Source of the DNA: Pseudoalteromonas piratica
Lineage (GTDB): Bacteria > Pseudomonadota > Gammaproteobacteria > Enterobacterales > Alteromonadaceae
DNA: 64,000 bases
Assembly (NCBI RefSeq): GCF_000788395.1
Contig: NZ_CP009889.1
Coordinates: 930,001-994,000 of the forward strand
Reading direction: 5' to 3'
Part shown: in pieces, positions 24,883-34,149 of the stretch
Numbering within the stretch: position 1 is the first letter of the stretch
Layout: every line of letters begins with the position of its first letter
Translations under genes and position numbers: made by a program
Notes under the pieces: model-generated
Told to the model about the DNA's origin: nothing
Seen by the model: the letters and a program-made list of their open reading frames with translations, nothing else
The model's database searches: none

Positions 24883-27666
24883 TTATAGTGATGTAAATGT
24901 AAAACCTAACTCGAAAGAGCGACCATACGTTTCATATTGCAAGCTATGCTTTGAATTACCATGATATAAATAGAATGGTTCATCAGTGATATTAATTGCA
25001 TTGAAATAAACTTGTGTTTGCTGGTTAATGTAATATTTTGCACTGAAGTCAAGTTGTGCATGTGCATCTTCGTATACCGCAGCATCACCTAGCTCATACT
25101 GATAAGATTCACTTTTATAACTGCCACTGATACGCGCACTCAAGTTTGCCGTTTCATAGCCAAACATCAAATTGGCAACAGTGTCTGATTGATTCGGCAA
25201 TTTATCATCTGCATCAATAAATGTGCCGTTGGCTGAGAACATCAAACCGTTTTTGAAGTTTTTGGTCCAAGCTAGTTCAACCCCTGTTAATGTGGCTGAA
25301 CCACCATTAATAGGCTGGATCACTTGCTCGAATCCTTGCCATGCAGGCATATCCTGTACTTCAGCAATAACAATATAATTCTTAATATCTTTAAAGAATA
25401 ACCCTGCAGACATAACACCAATGTTGCCAGGGTAGTATTCAATCGAGGCATCTAGATTCATTGATTCATAAGGTTTGAGATCTGGGTTACCCACCTCGGC
25501 CTTTCGCTCGGTTGTAACCGCCCCCTCGTCATCAACGATTTCTGTTTCGATTAGTTGATAAGCCGCGCTATCGCCAAAAGTTGGACGAGCAATTGTATTG
25601 GTATAGGCAAAGCGTGTAATTAGCTTATCTGAAAAGTCATATTTTACATTAAGACTCGGCAAAAAGTGGTTATAGTCTTTATTCACATGCCAAGGGTTAA
25701 TTTCCACATTTTCATTGTCGTTCACGTCATCAACAATCAGTTCAACACGATTGCCTTCTGTCTTAAAGGCTGTATCTTCGTAACGAACACCTGCAACAAT
25801 GTGCCATTGTTCAATATCCAAAGTAACCATTGCATACGCAGCAAGAATGTCTTCATCACTACGGTAAGTTTGGCCAAAATTGTTAATATCAGTATCGATT
25901 TGATTAATATCGAAACCAGCTTTGTTTAGCTTAACAAAACGTGCCAATGCCTGTTGCGAAAGTCCCGGACCAAAGGCCCCTAAACTGTATTCAGGTGCAT
26001 TAGTTTCAAATTCACTCGCAAATACATCGCCAAAGCCGCCATCATAAACCACAGAATTCACATCATTGGTTTTTTCACGCATTTGATATTTAGTACCGAA
26101 TTTCAATTCACCATTATTATTTCGCCACACAAAGTCTTTACTGATATCGACTTTGAAGCTGGTAGAAATGTCTTCTGATAAGTTGTTTTCATTAACAATT
26201 TCATCCAATTCAAAATTAGACAGATCATGTGCAGCACTTTCATGTGCGAGATCAGGTGCATCCCAGGTGCTACGATATCCAAGTAATAAGCCTTCTGATT
26301 TAAAATCAGCATCTATACGATCAGGCTCTTTTTCATTTGACTTTGAGTAACCTAAATCATACTCAACATACCAATCATTCAATTGATTATTACCGCCTAA
26401 CACCATTGATAAAATTTGCTGTTGTTCAAATCGACTCTTAGTGTCTCTATCCATATCAGCATTTAGAAAGGTTGCCGATGACTGAGTAATGCTATCTTGC
26501 AATACTTGCCCTTTATCAAACTTGTATTCATTACGCAGTCTGAATTCATCGTCTGAAAATTCGCTCCAAAGCGTGCGAAAATAATATTCTGAATTATCAT
26601 TGGTTCGGTAGTCTAAATTTAATGCAGCCCCCAATCTTTCTCGTGTGATCAAATAGTGTCGCTGTTCAATTTCTTCTGCGCCGAAAAAGTCTATATCGTC
26701 ACCGGTTTCGTGACTTTCAACACTGATTTCGCCCCAACCACCATCTACTTCTGAATTGTGGGAGCCAAATTTACGTTCAAACCAGCTAAATGCAGTAGCA
26801 AGACCTAACTCGCTTCCATTATCAAATTCATACACATCGGTATAACTTGCAGATACTTTTGGACTACTTTCACTCACTTTTTCATTGTAAGAGCCTTGAA
26901 ATGTTGCACTATAACTTTTTCCTTCTCTGTCAAAAGCACTTAAGCTTTTAACATCAATTGAACCGCCAACTGCACTGGCATCCATATCTGGTGTAACGGT
27001 TTTACTGACTTCTAAACTTTGCACAAGCTCACTAGGGATGACATCCATGGCAACGCTTCGAACACCCGCCTCAGGGGATGGCACATTTGCACCGTTTATG
27101 GTCACATTATTAAGGTTAGGATCGATGCCTCGAATGCCAACAAAACGCCCTTCACCTTGGTCACGTTGAATAAACATACCCGGTAGACGCTGCAAGGCTT
27201 CAGCAGCATTTTGGTCGGGTAATTGGCCAATAGAATCACTGCTTACAATTGACTTAATACTCAATGCATTTTTCTGGCGATTAATTGCGCCCGCTTGTCC
27301 CGCTCGCGTACCCACAACAATCATGTCTTCGAGACTATGATGGGCAGAAGCCAGTTTAATATGCTGTTCTAAATCATCATTAATAGAAAGTTGCAGTGTT
27401 TGCGGTTTAGCACCTACATAAGAAACAATTAATGTATATTCGCCTGCTGGCACATCTTTAAACGAATAACTACCATCACGCGATGACACGACATGTTTAT
27501 TTAATTCTTTAAGCTCAACTTTGGCACCTTCAAAGTAAACTTTCTGATTACTATCACTAATACGACCAGACAAAGTATTTGCTATTGTTTGTTGAGATAT
27601 ACAAGCGGCAAAGACTGCTAACGCGAGATGACTGCGTTTAAACAATGACGGTTTTTTGGTTTCCAT
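24883..27666 (-). CDS. TonB-dependent receptor with carboxypeptidase-like N-terminal domain
   Basis: Outer-membrane active transporter of 927 residues. After a signal peptide (about 1-29) there is a carboxypeptidase-regulatory-like beta domain (about 30-115: LSGRISDSNQKVYFEGAKVELKE, DGSYSFKDVPAGEYTL). The TonB box/plug follows (EDMIVVGTRAGQAG; IGQLPDQNAAEALQRLPGMFIQRDQGEGRFVGIRG; TVTPDMDASAVGGSIDV), then a 22-strand-type barrel ending in an aromatic residue pattern (SFELGFTFTSL). Such receptors in marine Gammaproteobacteria usually import carbohydrates or other large organics. The paired phosphatase suggests a phosphorylated substrate; this is inference. AAAGAG precedes the ATG. Confidence 0.93.
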   Translation of the reverse strand: METKKPSLFKRSHLALAVFAACISQQTIANTLSGRISDSNQKVYFEGAKVELKELNKHVVSSRDGSYSFKDVPAGEYTLIVSYVGAKPQTLQLSINDDLEQHIKLASAHHSLEDMIVVGTRAGQAGAINRQKNALSIKSIVSSDSIGQLPDQNAAEALQRLPGMFIQRDQGEGRFVGIRGIDPNLNNVTINGANVPSPEAGVRSVAMDVIPSELVQSLEVSKTVTPDMDASAVGGSIDVKSLSAFDREGKSYSATFQGSYNEKVSESSPKVSASYTDVYEFDNGSELGLATAFSWFERKFGSHNSEVDGGWGEISVESHETGDDIDFFGAEEIEQRHYLITRERLGAALNLDYRTNDNSEYYFRTLWSEFSDDEFRLRNEYKFDKGQVLQDSITQSSATFLNADMDRDTKSRFEQQQILSMVLGGNNQLNDWYVEYDLGYSKSNEKEPDRIDADFKSEGLLLGYRSTWDAPDLAHESAAHDLSNFELDEIVNENNLSEDISTSFKVDISKDFVWRNNNGELKFGTKYQMREKTNDVNSVVYDGGFGDVFASEFETNAPEYSLGAFGPGLSQQALARFVKLNKAGFDINQIDTDINNFGQTYRSDEDILAAYAMVTLDIEQWHIVAGVRYEDTAFKTEGNRVELIVDDVNDNENVEINPWHVNKDYNHFLPSLNVKYDFSDKLITRFAYTNTIARPTFGDSAAYQLIETEIVDDEGAVTTERKAEVGNPDLKPYESMNLDASIEYYPGNIGVMSAGLFFKDIKNYIVIAEVQDMPAWQGFEQVIQPINGGSATLTGVELAWTKNFKNGLMFSANGTFIDADDKLPNQSDTVANLMFGYETANLSARISGSYKSESYQYELGDAAVYEDAHAQLDFSAKYYINQQTQVYFNAINITDEPFYLYHGNSKHSLQYETYGRSFELGFTFTSL

Positions 27667-27815
27667 TTTTTATTCTCTTTCAGGGGTTAAGATTTAAGTG
27701 TCGACTTTTTTTATGTCTCGCTACGTTGTCGACAGCGCTACCCTACAAGTCATATATTAAAAAAATATTTCATGGATATTAGTTAGTTAGCAGCTTCTTA
27801 CTGTTTTTAAGCAAA

Positions 27816-27844
27816 TAGTGAGCTGTTTGAGCTGTTTTAACCCC
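27816..27844. repeat. Direct repeat TAGTGAGCT...TTTTAACCC, copy 1
   Basis: TAGTGAGCT, then a duplicated GTTTGAGCT insert, then GTTTTAACCCC. It matches copy 2 apart from the 9-bp insert and a single base. Possibly a regulator-binding element for the receptor gene. Confidence 0.45.
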
Positions 27845-27910
27845 ACCGTGTGCCAATGGAGATTAAAAGAAAGGACTTTTTTTGATGTTTTGTCATAAAA
27901 GTAACTGGAT

Positions 27911-27929
27911 TAGTGAGCTATTTTAACCC
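27911..27929. repeat. Direct repeat TAGTGAGCT...TTTTAACCC, copy 2
   Basis: TAGTGAGCTATTTTAACCC, 95 bp downstream of copy 1 in the same orientation and 53 bp before the GGDEF-like start. Confidence 0.45.
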
Positions 27930-27981
27930 TTTGAATGTGTGCGCAAATCATCAACAATAAGTAAAAAAACGTATTTTTATT

Positions 27982-28884
27982 ATGAAATCCAATATTTTTA
28001 GACTGCATAGCAAGCTACTCTCGCTATTTGTTTTTTGTTTTTTCCTCATTTTTTTTGCAGTTATTCATACAAGTAATGTTAAAGAGTTACACAGCGTTAA
28101 GTGGCTTGATGTAATAGGCGAAGGTGGAATCGCGCTGATCACACTTAGCTGGTTATTGGTTACGTTACACACCCGGCCAAAGGGTAAACTCACTACGTTA
28201 TTATTTGTCGGCATTATGATGGTGCACATATCAATGTTTCTCGACTTATTAGATGAGTTTTATCGCTATCAAGATAGTCATCAATGGATGTCACGTTTTG
28301 AAGCAATTCCTGCTGTACTTGGACTTATTCTAATGAGTTTGGCGCTTTTTCATTGGCATCGTGAACAACAAATCATTAATAATCGTTTGATTAAAAGTGA
28401 ACGTTTCTACCGTGAACACAGCTTCTATGATTTTGTTACTGGGCTTTATTCAGCGAGCTATATGAAGATGCAAATACAATCTGAGCTCAATCACTTAAAT
28501 AATGAAAACACCCCATTTTGCGTCAGTCTAATCGATATAAAATCGTTTGAACCTTACCTCAGACAACATGGTGTCACAGCTGCAAATACGTTACTTAGTG
28601 ATATTGGCAGTTTAATCCAAGTTAATATTCGCAAGTCGGATTTAGTATGTCGCTATGCTGGAGATCTGTATATCGTTTTAATGCCCAATACGCAGTTATC
28701 TCAAAGTAAATTAATTAACCAACATGTAGTTAAAATGATTCAACAACATGTGCTGTATTTAAGTTCAATCTCAAGTTATAGCGATGTTCATCATACAACA
28801 ATTCAAGCTACACAAGGAGATGATGTAGAGCGTCTTTTACAACGCTTAAATGCGTTGTTACAACAGGAAAAAAAGGCTGCTTGA
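27982..28884 (+). CDS. Membrane protein with degenerate GGDEF domain, I-site retained
   Basis: Protein of 300 residues: about four transmembrane helices in residues 10-125, then a GGDEF-fold domain (FYDFVTGLYSASYMKMQI; VSLIDIKSFEPY). The catalytic motif reads AGDLY (226-230) instead of GGDEF, and the metal site segment is also divergent, so cyclase activity is unlikely. The inhibitory site RxxD (R217-D220) is kept exactly five residues before AGDLY, which is the arrangement of cyclic-di-GMP-binding pseudo-cyclases. The stop overlaps the start of an AraC regulator by one base (TGATG). A membrane-bound c-di-GMP receptor that acts with the regulator is a reasonable inference. Confidence 0.8.
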   Translation: MKSNIFRLHSKLLSLFVFCFFLIFFAVIHTSNVKELHSVKWLDVIGEGGIALITLSWLLVTLHTRPKGKLTTLLFVGIMMVHISMFLDLLDEFYRYQDSHQWMSRFEAIPAVLGLILMSLALFHWHREQQIINNRLIKSERFYREHSFYDFVTGLYSASYMKMQIQSELNHLNNENTPFCVSLIDIKSFEPYLRQHGVTAANTLLSDIGSLIQVNIRKSDLVCRYAGDLYIVLMPNTQLSQSKLINQHVVKMIQQHVLYLSSISSYSDVHHTTIQATQGDDVERLLQRLNALLQQEKKAA

Positions 28885-29897
28885 TGGCACATCAGCTTAC
28901 TTTTTTTGAGAGCCATCATAAGGTAATTCCGTGTATTGGCGTGCTTGTTCCCCTTGTATCAATGGCGCAAATACAAGGTATGTCAGCCAGTAAAATCCTG
29001 AATGGTACAGGCTTAACATACGACGACCTGTTAAATCATGATTTAACGGTTAGCTTTGATCAAATAGAAACCTGTTTTGAAAACATTTTTTCACAGCTAC
29101 CTTACAATGAAATTAGTTTTCAAGTCGGTAAACAGTATTTTTATCAAAATCATACACCGATTAAAACGGCGCTTTTAAATGCGCGTAACTTAAACCAAGC
29201 GATCCGCATAATTTCACGATTTAGCCTTATCTTTTTTCCCTTTACCAAATTTGACAAGTTTATTGTGGGAAAGAAAACACACTTTGTTGTTAGCCATGGT
29301 GTAAAACAAAGCTCAGAACACTGTGAACGGTTTTTTACTGAAGTCATGCTCAGTATGTTAAGTACTTTTTTCAATTGGCGATTTCCAGAAATCACCATCA
29401 CTATCGAATTACCCTTTAATCAGCCAAAGCATTTTGAACAATACTTTGCTTATATTAAACACCCAGTAACATTTTCAAAGCCGCTGTTTCTAATTTCACT
29501 TGATTCAGATTCATTGAATATTGAACAAGCTAGTGCGTGCAATTTATTGCGCCATCAAGCAATGCAAAGTTTGCAAGCTTATAGCAAACAATCATGTTTG
29601 CTCAGTCAACTTGCCAAACTAATCCAAAATGATCCTACAACGACATTAGAGTTAGCGGCTCACTATTTTTCATTGAGCCCAGCAACGTTAAAAAGAAAGC
29701 TTAGACTTCACAATACCAATTTTAAATATGAAAAAGACCTTGCATTAAAGCATCTCACTGTATTTGATCTAATGCATAACGCAGCTTCTAACCAAGCCCT
29801 TTCCGATAAGCTGGCAATTAGTGATTTAACCAATTTTCGTAGAATGTTTAAACGCTGGACGGGAAAAACGCCAAACGAACTTCGTTTGGCGAAATAA
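28884..29897 (+). CDS. AraC-family transcriptional regulator (OruR/ArgR-like)
   Basis: Regulator of 337 residues from ATG 28884; the frame also allows a TTG at 28881, but the ATG overlaps the upstream stop as TGATG. The N-terminal region is of the Arabinose_bd type (PCIGVLVPLVSMAQIQGMS; SFQVGKQYF). The C-terminal AraC helix-turn-helix pair spans about 235-335 (AHYFSLSPATLKRKLRLHNTNF; LSDKLAISDLTNFRRMFKRWTGKTPNELR). It is translationally coupled to the degenerate GGDEF protein. It converges on the DUF3360-type transporter. Targets are not evident. Confidence 0.92.
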   Translation: MAHQLTFFESHHKVIPCIGVLVPLVSMAQIQGMSASKILNGTGLTYDDLLNHDLTVSFDQIETCFENIFSQLPYNEISFQVGKQYFYQNHTPIKTALLNARNLNQAIRIISRFSLIFFPFTKFDKFIVGKKTHFVVSHGVKQSSEHCERFFTEVMLSMLSTFFNWRFPEITITIELPFNQPKHFEQYFAYIKHPVTFSKPLFLISLDSDSLNIEQASACNLLRHQAMQSLQAYSKQSCLLSQLAKLIQNDPTTTLELAAHYFSLSPATLKRKLRLHNTNFKYEKDLALKHLTVFDLMHNAASNQALSDKLAISDLTNFRRMFKRWTGKTPNELRLAK

Positions 29898-29912
29898 CCT
29901 AGGGTACTTAAC

Positions 29913-31397
29913 TTAGCGGAAATTCGACATAATTGCTGGAAGCCCAGGTAATAAACCTACCAGCGCCATTACACCGGTTAAAACAACAAACATAATCAAT
30001 GGAATAATCCAGCGATTCATTGATGTTAGTTCCTTGCTGCGTTCTTTACAGCCGATTAATCCTAAGTTGTCTAATAACATGGTCAGTGACCAGCCAAATG
30101 CTGGATTCACAAGCGCTGAAGAAAATACAACGATTGCTGCTGACTGCGTTGTCTTACCCTCTCGCGTCATTTCCATGCCTGCTTCTAAAAGCGGAATAAA
30201 TACACCAACAATCAAAGCAACACACAGAACTGGCTGCCAAATTGCTAAATCCATCGGGTAACCCCAAAGACCCGCAATAATACAAAATAAAGCGGTTAAG
30301 ATTGCGCCCGCTGGAATTGGCCTTTTTGCAATTGCAGCCGGTACAATATACGTACCCCATGAAGACGTAAAATTCGCCCCCCCCATTAAAGAGCCAAACG
30401 TTTGCCTAACAGAGGCACTTAGCATGGTGTCATCAATGTTCATTTGTACCTTTTCAGTACGTGTTGGGTAACTAATTTTCTGAAATACTTGATGCCCTAA
30501 GAAATCAGGTGACCACATCGCAACAGCGAGTACGGCAAAAGGTAATACCACAATAAAGCTCTCTAATGTCGGTAAGCCAAGCATCCAGCCAGTATTTTCT
30601 CCCCACCAATACATTGGATCCATATTGGGTAAACCGGGGCCTGTTTTAAATTCAAATGGCGCACCTAATAAAAACGCTAATCCGCCGCCTAATAAACAAC
30701 TGAGCGGAACGGCAAGCCAGCGCTTTTTAAAATGCTCTAACAAAGCGTAAAGCAGAATTGTGGTAAAGATGATTATGAAGGCTATATGTTCCATATTGAT
30801 CCCTTCAGCCCATGAAAACAGTTTTTTGACTTGTGAGGTGGTGCCAATAAATCCTAAGTAAAGTAATAAACCGCCACACACACCACGACTGGTCAACCCA
30901 GCCAATATGCTGCCACCTTTGCTAATCGCCAGTAATAAGCCGAATGCTCCTATCAATAAACCAAATGCCATAGGGTGACCACCTGCTGCAACCACAATAG
31001 GAATAAGTGGAATTAACGGTCCATGGGTTCCTGCTAAATTGGCAGTAGGTAGTAAAAATCCTGAAAACAATAAAATGAAAATTGATACTATTAACAATTC
31101 ATATCGAACATTTTCTAGTATAAAGCTGTCACTTAAACCAAGCGGTCCTGCAAAGGTCGCTGCTATTGCGCCAACCATAACCACTTTTCCGATCGTGCCA
31201 GCCATTGCGGGAATGGTATCTTCTAGCTCGAAACGGTAATCGCGAAAAGGTAAATTAGCTCGCCAACGTTTTGGCTGCATAATTTGTAGTTCATGCTCAA
31301 GATAGTCATCTCGGCTATTAAATTCTGAGCTGGGTTTATGAAGGGATTCATAACTATTAGATGTTATGTCATCTTTGTTGGGATTTGCTGTTGTCAT
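29913..31397 (-). CDS. DUF3360-type multi-pass transporter
   Basis: Integral membrane protein of 494 residues from ATG 31397 (GGAG with a 7-nt spacer; the frame extends to 31472 without a ribosome binding site). About 12 hydrophobic helices follow a hydrophilic N terminus. Motifs such as PTANLAGTHGPLIPLIPIVVAAGGHP, GGSILAGLTSRG and SALVNPAFGWSLTMLLDN resemble the SulP/NCS2-fold permeases annotated as DUF3360. It lies downstream of kynA-kynU on the same strand, separated by about 296 bp and a terminator-like hairpin. Transport of an aromatic acid such as anthranilate or kynurenine is possible, by neighbourhood only. Confidence 0.75.
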   Translation of the reverse strand: MTTANPNKDDITSNSYESLHKPSSEFNSRDDYLEHELQIMQPKRWRANLPFRDYRFELEDTIPAMAGTIGKVVMVGAIAATFAGPLGLSDSFILENVRYELLIVSIFILLFSGFLLPTANLAGTHGPLIPLIPIVVAAGGHPMAFGLLIGAFGLLLAISKGGSILAGLTSRGVCGGLLLYLGFIGTTSQVKKLFSWAEGINMEHIAFIIIFTTILLYALLEHFKKRWLAVPLSCLLGGGLAFLLGAPFEFKTGPGLPNMDPMYWWGENTGWMLGLPTLESFIVVLPFAVLAVAMWSPDFLGHQVFQKISYPTRTEKVQMNIDDTMLSASVRQTFGSLMGGANFTSSWGTYIVPAAIAKRPIPAGAILTALFCIIAGLWGYPMDLAIWQPVLCVALIVGVFIPLLEAGMEMTREGKTTQSAAIVVFSSALVNPAFGWSLTMLLDNLGLIGCKERSKELTSMNRWIIPLIMFVVLTGVMALVGLLPGLPAIMSNFR

Positions 31398-31640
31398 TAC
31401 ATCTCCTACTTCGGATGTTAAATTGGTAATGCCAACAGGGTAACTTAGACGCTCAATGTTGAGACTAAGCAATAAGTCGAGTAGTAATTTGTAAATTAAG
31501 TCGTGTTGCCTGGTTTTTATACTCTTCTATTTTGATTAAAACGCTATCCCTTTATTTTTAAGGCCTGACTTTGAATATTACTTACTTATCAAATTATTTT
31601 GAAGCCTTTAGCTTTTAGTCTAACATCACATCAAAAATAC

Positions 31641-31679
31641 AAAAAAGGCCAACAAGTAATGAGCTTGCTGACCTTTTTT
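31641..31679 (-). terminator. Intrinsic terminator after kynU
   Basis: On the minus strand GGTCAGCAAG pairs with CTTGTTGGCC (two G-U pairs) inside A6/T6 flanks, ending in TTTTTT. It separates kynA-kynU from the transporter gene. Confidence 0.8.
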
Positions 31680-31693
31680 CAGAAAACAAATCG

Positions 31694-32869
31694 TTAGACA
31701 CTTTTCGCTAGTTGCTTAATGCAGCTAAGCGCTTTATCAATTTGTTCATCAGTTACATAGGGTGCAGGTCCAAGTCTTAGTTGATCACCGCGACTATCTG
31801 TTTGAATGCCATGTTCGGCAAGCATCATCACCCACTTAGCAGCTTGTTTAGTTGTGAGTGATAAAAAACCAGCATTATCATTTATTGTATGACTTGGTAG
31901 TGATAACACATTATCGGATAAATCCATGCATTCAATCCCTTGCCACAAACGTGATATTTGTCCTTTGTTTACACTAGAAAGCACTTCTGCTGTTAAATTT
32001 TGCTCTTTAAAAAAATCAAACACGGAAGCTGCGCGATAATGACTCGCTGGATCGTATGTAGAGCCAGCGAAGGCTGCTTGTCCTTTACCGTAACCAACTT
32101 CACCCGGTGCTTGATCTAAGCTTTCAAATTCTGCAAACCAGCCAGTAATAATTGGGCTGCCATTATAATCACAAGGAATGCGCATAAAACAATTACCCTC
32201 TCCTGCTTGGCAGTATTTGTAACCACCACCGACAATAAAGGCACTGTCTAACCGCCAATCATAAAGATTAAATGGAATCACATTAAGGGCATGATAAGCA
32301 TCAACAAGGCACGGGATGGCTAATTTTTTTGCAGCCTCGGCAACATCACCCACAGCACGAAAGATTCGACTAGATGAAAAAAATACTGCTGAGACAAGTA
32401 CTGCATCGGTATTTTCATCAAGTGCATCAATAATTCTATCTGATAAGGTATCTGCTGGATGTGTATCGATAACGTTTATTTCAATATTGAGTGCTTTTAG
32501 TCTATCTAACTGCCTGCGCATTGAATGAAATTCGCCATTGGTTGTCACTATTTTTATTGGCGTATGTTTTTTTGTTTTAAAACAGTTTAAGTCTGATAAA
32601 AAACGCAGTATCAATTCATGAGTTGATTGGCCAAGGGCTATTTGTCCATGTGGTTCACCCATTAAACCACGATAAAAATTCCGGACTTGCTCCGCTTTTT
32701 CAAATGCCGCCCCCCACTTATCATCAATGTGTTTTGCAGCGTCTTTAAAACAGGCTAATAAACCATCTTTGGCAACATTTGGCCATGCTTGGTGCGAATG
32801 TCCTGATAATAAAATCCGGTTTTTAACATCAAATTCTGAATAAAAAGGGTGTAATTGTTCTGCTTGCAT
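31694..32869 (-). CDS. kynU: Kynureninase
   Basis: PLP-dependent hydrolase of 391 residues: kynurenine to anthranilate + alanine. Seen: LSGHSHQAWPN at the N terminus, CLVDAYHALN with the PLP-pairing Asp190, and GGGYKYCQAGEGNCF with the Schiff-base Lys218 (position of the family GxYKY motif). GSTYDPASHYRAASVFDFF and a C-terminal RLGPAPYVTDEQ complete the family pattern. The length is near the usual 400-420. It lies 11 bp downstream of kynA, one operon. No kynB formamidase or hydroxylase genes are in the window. Confidence 0.92.
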   Translation of the reverse strand: MQAEQLHPFYSEFDVKNRILLSGHSHQAWPNVAKDGLLACFKDAAKHIDDKWGAAFEKAEQVRNFYRGLMGEPHGQIALGQSTHELILRFLSDLNCFKTKKHTPIKIVTTNGEFHSMRRQLDRLKALNIEINVIDTHPADTLSDRIIDALDENTDAVLVSAVFFSSSRIFRAVGDVAEAAKKLAIPCLVDAYHALNVIPFNLYDWRLDSAFIVGGGYKYCQAGEGNCFMRIPCDYNGSPIITGWFAEFESLDQAPGEVGYGKGQAAFAGSTYDPASHYRAASVFDFFKEQNLTAEVLSSVNKGQISRLWQGIECMDLSDNVLSLPSHTINDNAGFLSLTTKQAAKWVMMLAEHGIQTDSRGDQLRLGPAPYVTDEQIDKALSCIKQLAKSV

Positions 32870-32880
32870 TTTGGCCCCAC

Positions 32881-33726
32881 TTACAGCTTGGTTCTGAGTT
32901 CAAAAAGTTCAGGGAAAAAGCTAATATCAAGCGCTTTTTTCAAAAACGCAACGCCAGACGAACCACCTGTACCCGTTTTATTACCAATAATACGCTGCAC
33001 TGTGTACATGTGTTTAAAACGCCATTGCTGAAAACTGTCTTCTATATCCACTAATTTCTCAGCGAGTTCATATAACTCAAAGTATTTATCCGCATCTTTA
33101 TATACTTCGAGCCATGCGTTCAGTACTGACTCATTTTTTTCATATGGCTGGCTTTTATCGCGCTGCAAATGACCTTCATCAATGTTTAGCCCTTGCTTTG
33201 CAAGAATAGATAAAGTCACATCGTATAAGCTAGGCGCATTTAAAATGGCTGAAAGCTCACTGTGAATTACCGGATCGCTTTCATGCACTTTTAATAATTC
33301 ATTGTTTTTGTTACCTAGTAAGAATTCCAATTTACGGTAACCATATGACTGAAAACCAGATGAATGCCCTAACGCATCTCTGAACTTTAAGTAATCTACG
33401 GGTGTTAATGTAGAAAGAATATTCCACGATTGGGTCAGTTGATTAAAAATTTGTTTTACGCGTGAAATAACTTTGAAGGCATGACCAAAATCACCATTTT
33501 TCAAGTTTTCTATTGCAGCACTCAGCTCATGACCTGCAAGTTTTAACCAAAGCTCACTAGATTGATGGATAATGATAAATAACATTTCATCATGTTGATC
33601 TGACAGTGGCTTTTGTGCTGTTAACACTTGCGATAATTGTAAGTAATCGCCATAAGACATGTCGTCTTTAAAATCGGTATGTATCTCTTTTTCTAATTCA
33701 CGGTAGTTATGATGAGGGCAAGTCAT
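32881..33726 (-). CDS. kynA: Tryptophan 2,3-dioxygenase
   Basis: Haem dioxygenase of 281 residues (usual about 280): L-tryptophan to N-formylkynurenine, first step of the kynurenine pathway. Start at ATG 33726, with GGAG and a 7-nt spacer; a TTG four codons upstream is in frame but lacks a site. Seen: MSYGDYLQL, FIIIHQSSELWLKL (active-site His54), SGFQSYGYRKLEF(L)LGNK, and RFKHMYTVQRIIGNKTGTGG with the haem ligand His239. First gene of the kynA-kynU operon, divergent from the cold-shock gene. Confidence 0.95.
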   Translation of the reverse strand: MTCPHHNYRELEKEIHTDFKDDMSYGDYLQLSQVLTAQKPLSDQHDEMLFIIIHQSSELWLKLAGHELSAAIENLKNGDFGHAFKVISRVKQIFNQLTQSWNILSTLTPVDYLKFRDALGHSSGFQSYGYRKLEFLLGNKNNELLKVHESDPVIHSELSAILNAPSLYDVTLSILAKQGLNIDEGHLQRDKSQPYEKNESVLNAWLEVYKDADKYFELYELAEKLVDIEDSFQQWRFKHMYTVQRIIGNKTGTGGSSGVAFLKKALDISFFPELFELRTKL

Positions 33727-34149
33727 TAGTAGCTCCAAACTTTATTGTTAGTGTAGCGCGTTGCGAAGTGCACGCCACTTTATATAACCCAAGGTAATAA
33801 CTTAGATAGTAATGTATTTAAACACGATTTTTAGTGTCTGTCAGCGCAACCGAAATTTTGTCCAATTGCGCTTTGTAAGAATTAAATGACGCCTATGTAA
33901 AGCTGATAAGCGATTAGCCTGTTATAACTAATCAGACCTTTTATCCCCTGAATTTACTGGACAATACAGAAGTAAAGCGCTAGTATTCATATCGCTTAAA
34001 ACATAGATCAATCCCTATTACTGCGTTATTCCTTGTTTACTCCTTTTTAAAGTTGTACATAGAAGCTAGATGCGATATTAGCTGAAATATAAATTAAGCC
34101 CGACGGTGATATTCACCACAATTTACACTTTTATTTAAGGTTAAAAATT
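33727..34149. other. Divergent region between kynA and the cold-shock gene
   Basis: 423 bp without a gene. Inverted repeats at 33843-33872 (AGCGCAA/TTGCGCT, 16-bp spacer) and 33912-33933 (GATTAG/CTAATC, 10-bp spacer, extended by flanking CTGAT/ATCAG) could be operators for kynA. A possible extended -10 (TGCGATATT, 34071-34079) with TTGTAC at 34053-34058 would give the cold-shock gene a short leader of about 65 nt. These are weak assignments. Confidence 0.5.

Larger units (their letters stand above)
27667..27981. other. Divergent intergenic region between TonB receptor and GGDEF-like gene
   Basis: 315 bp without a gene. It contains two copies of a repeated motif TAGTGAGCT...TTTTAACCC (27816-27844 and 27911-27929). 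No canonical Pho box or Fur box was found. Confidence 0.7.

Noticed and set aside
27880..27930. Possible Pho box upstream of the TonB receptor
   Set aside because: Only one TGTCATA-like half is present and spacing to a second half does not fit an 11-bp period.
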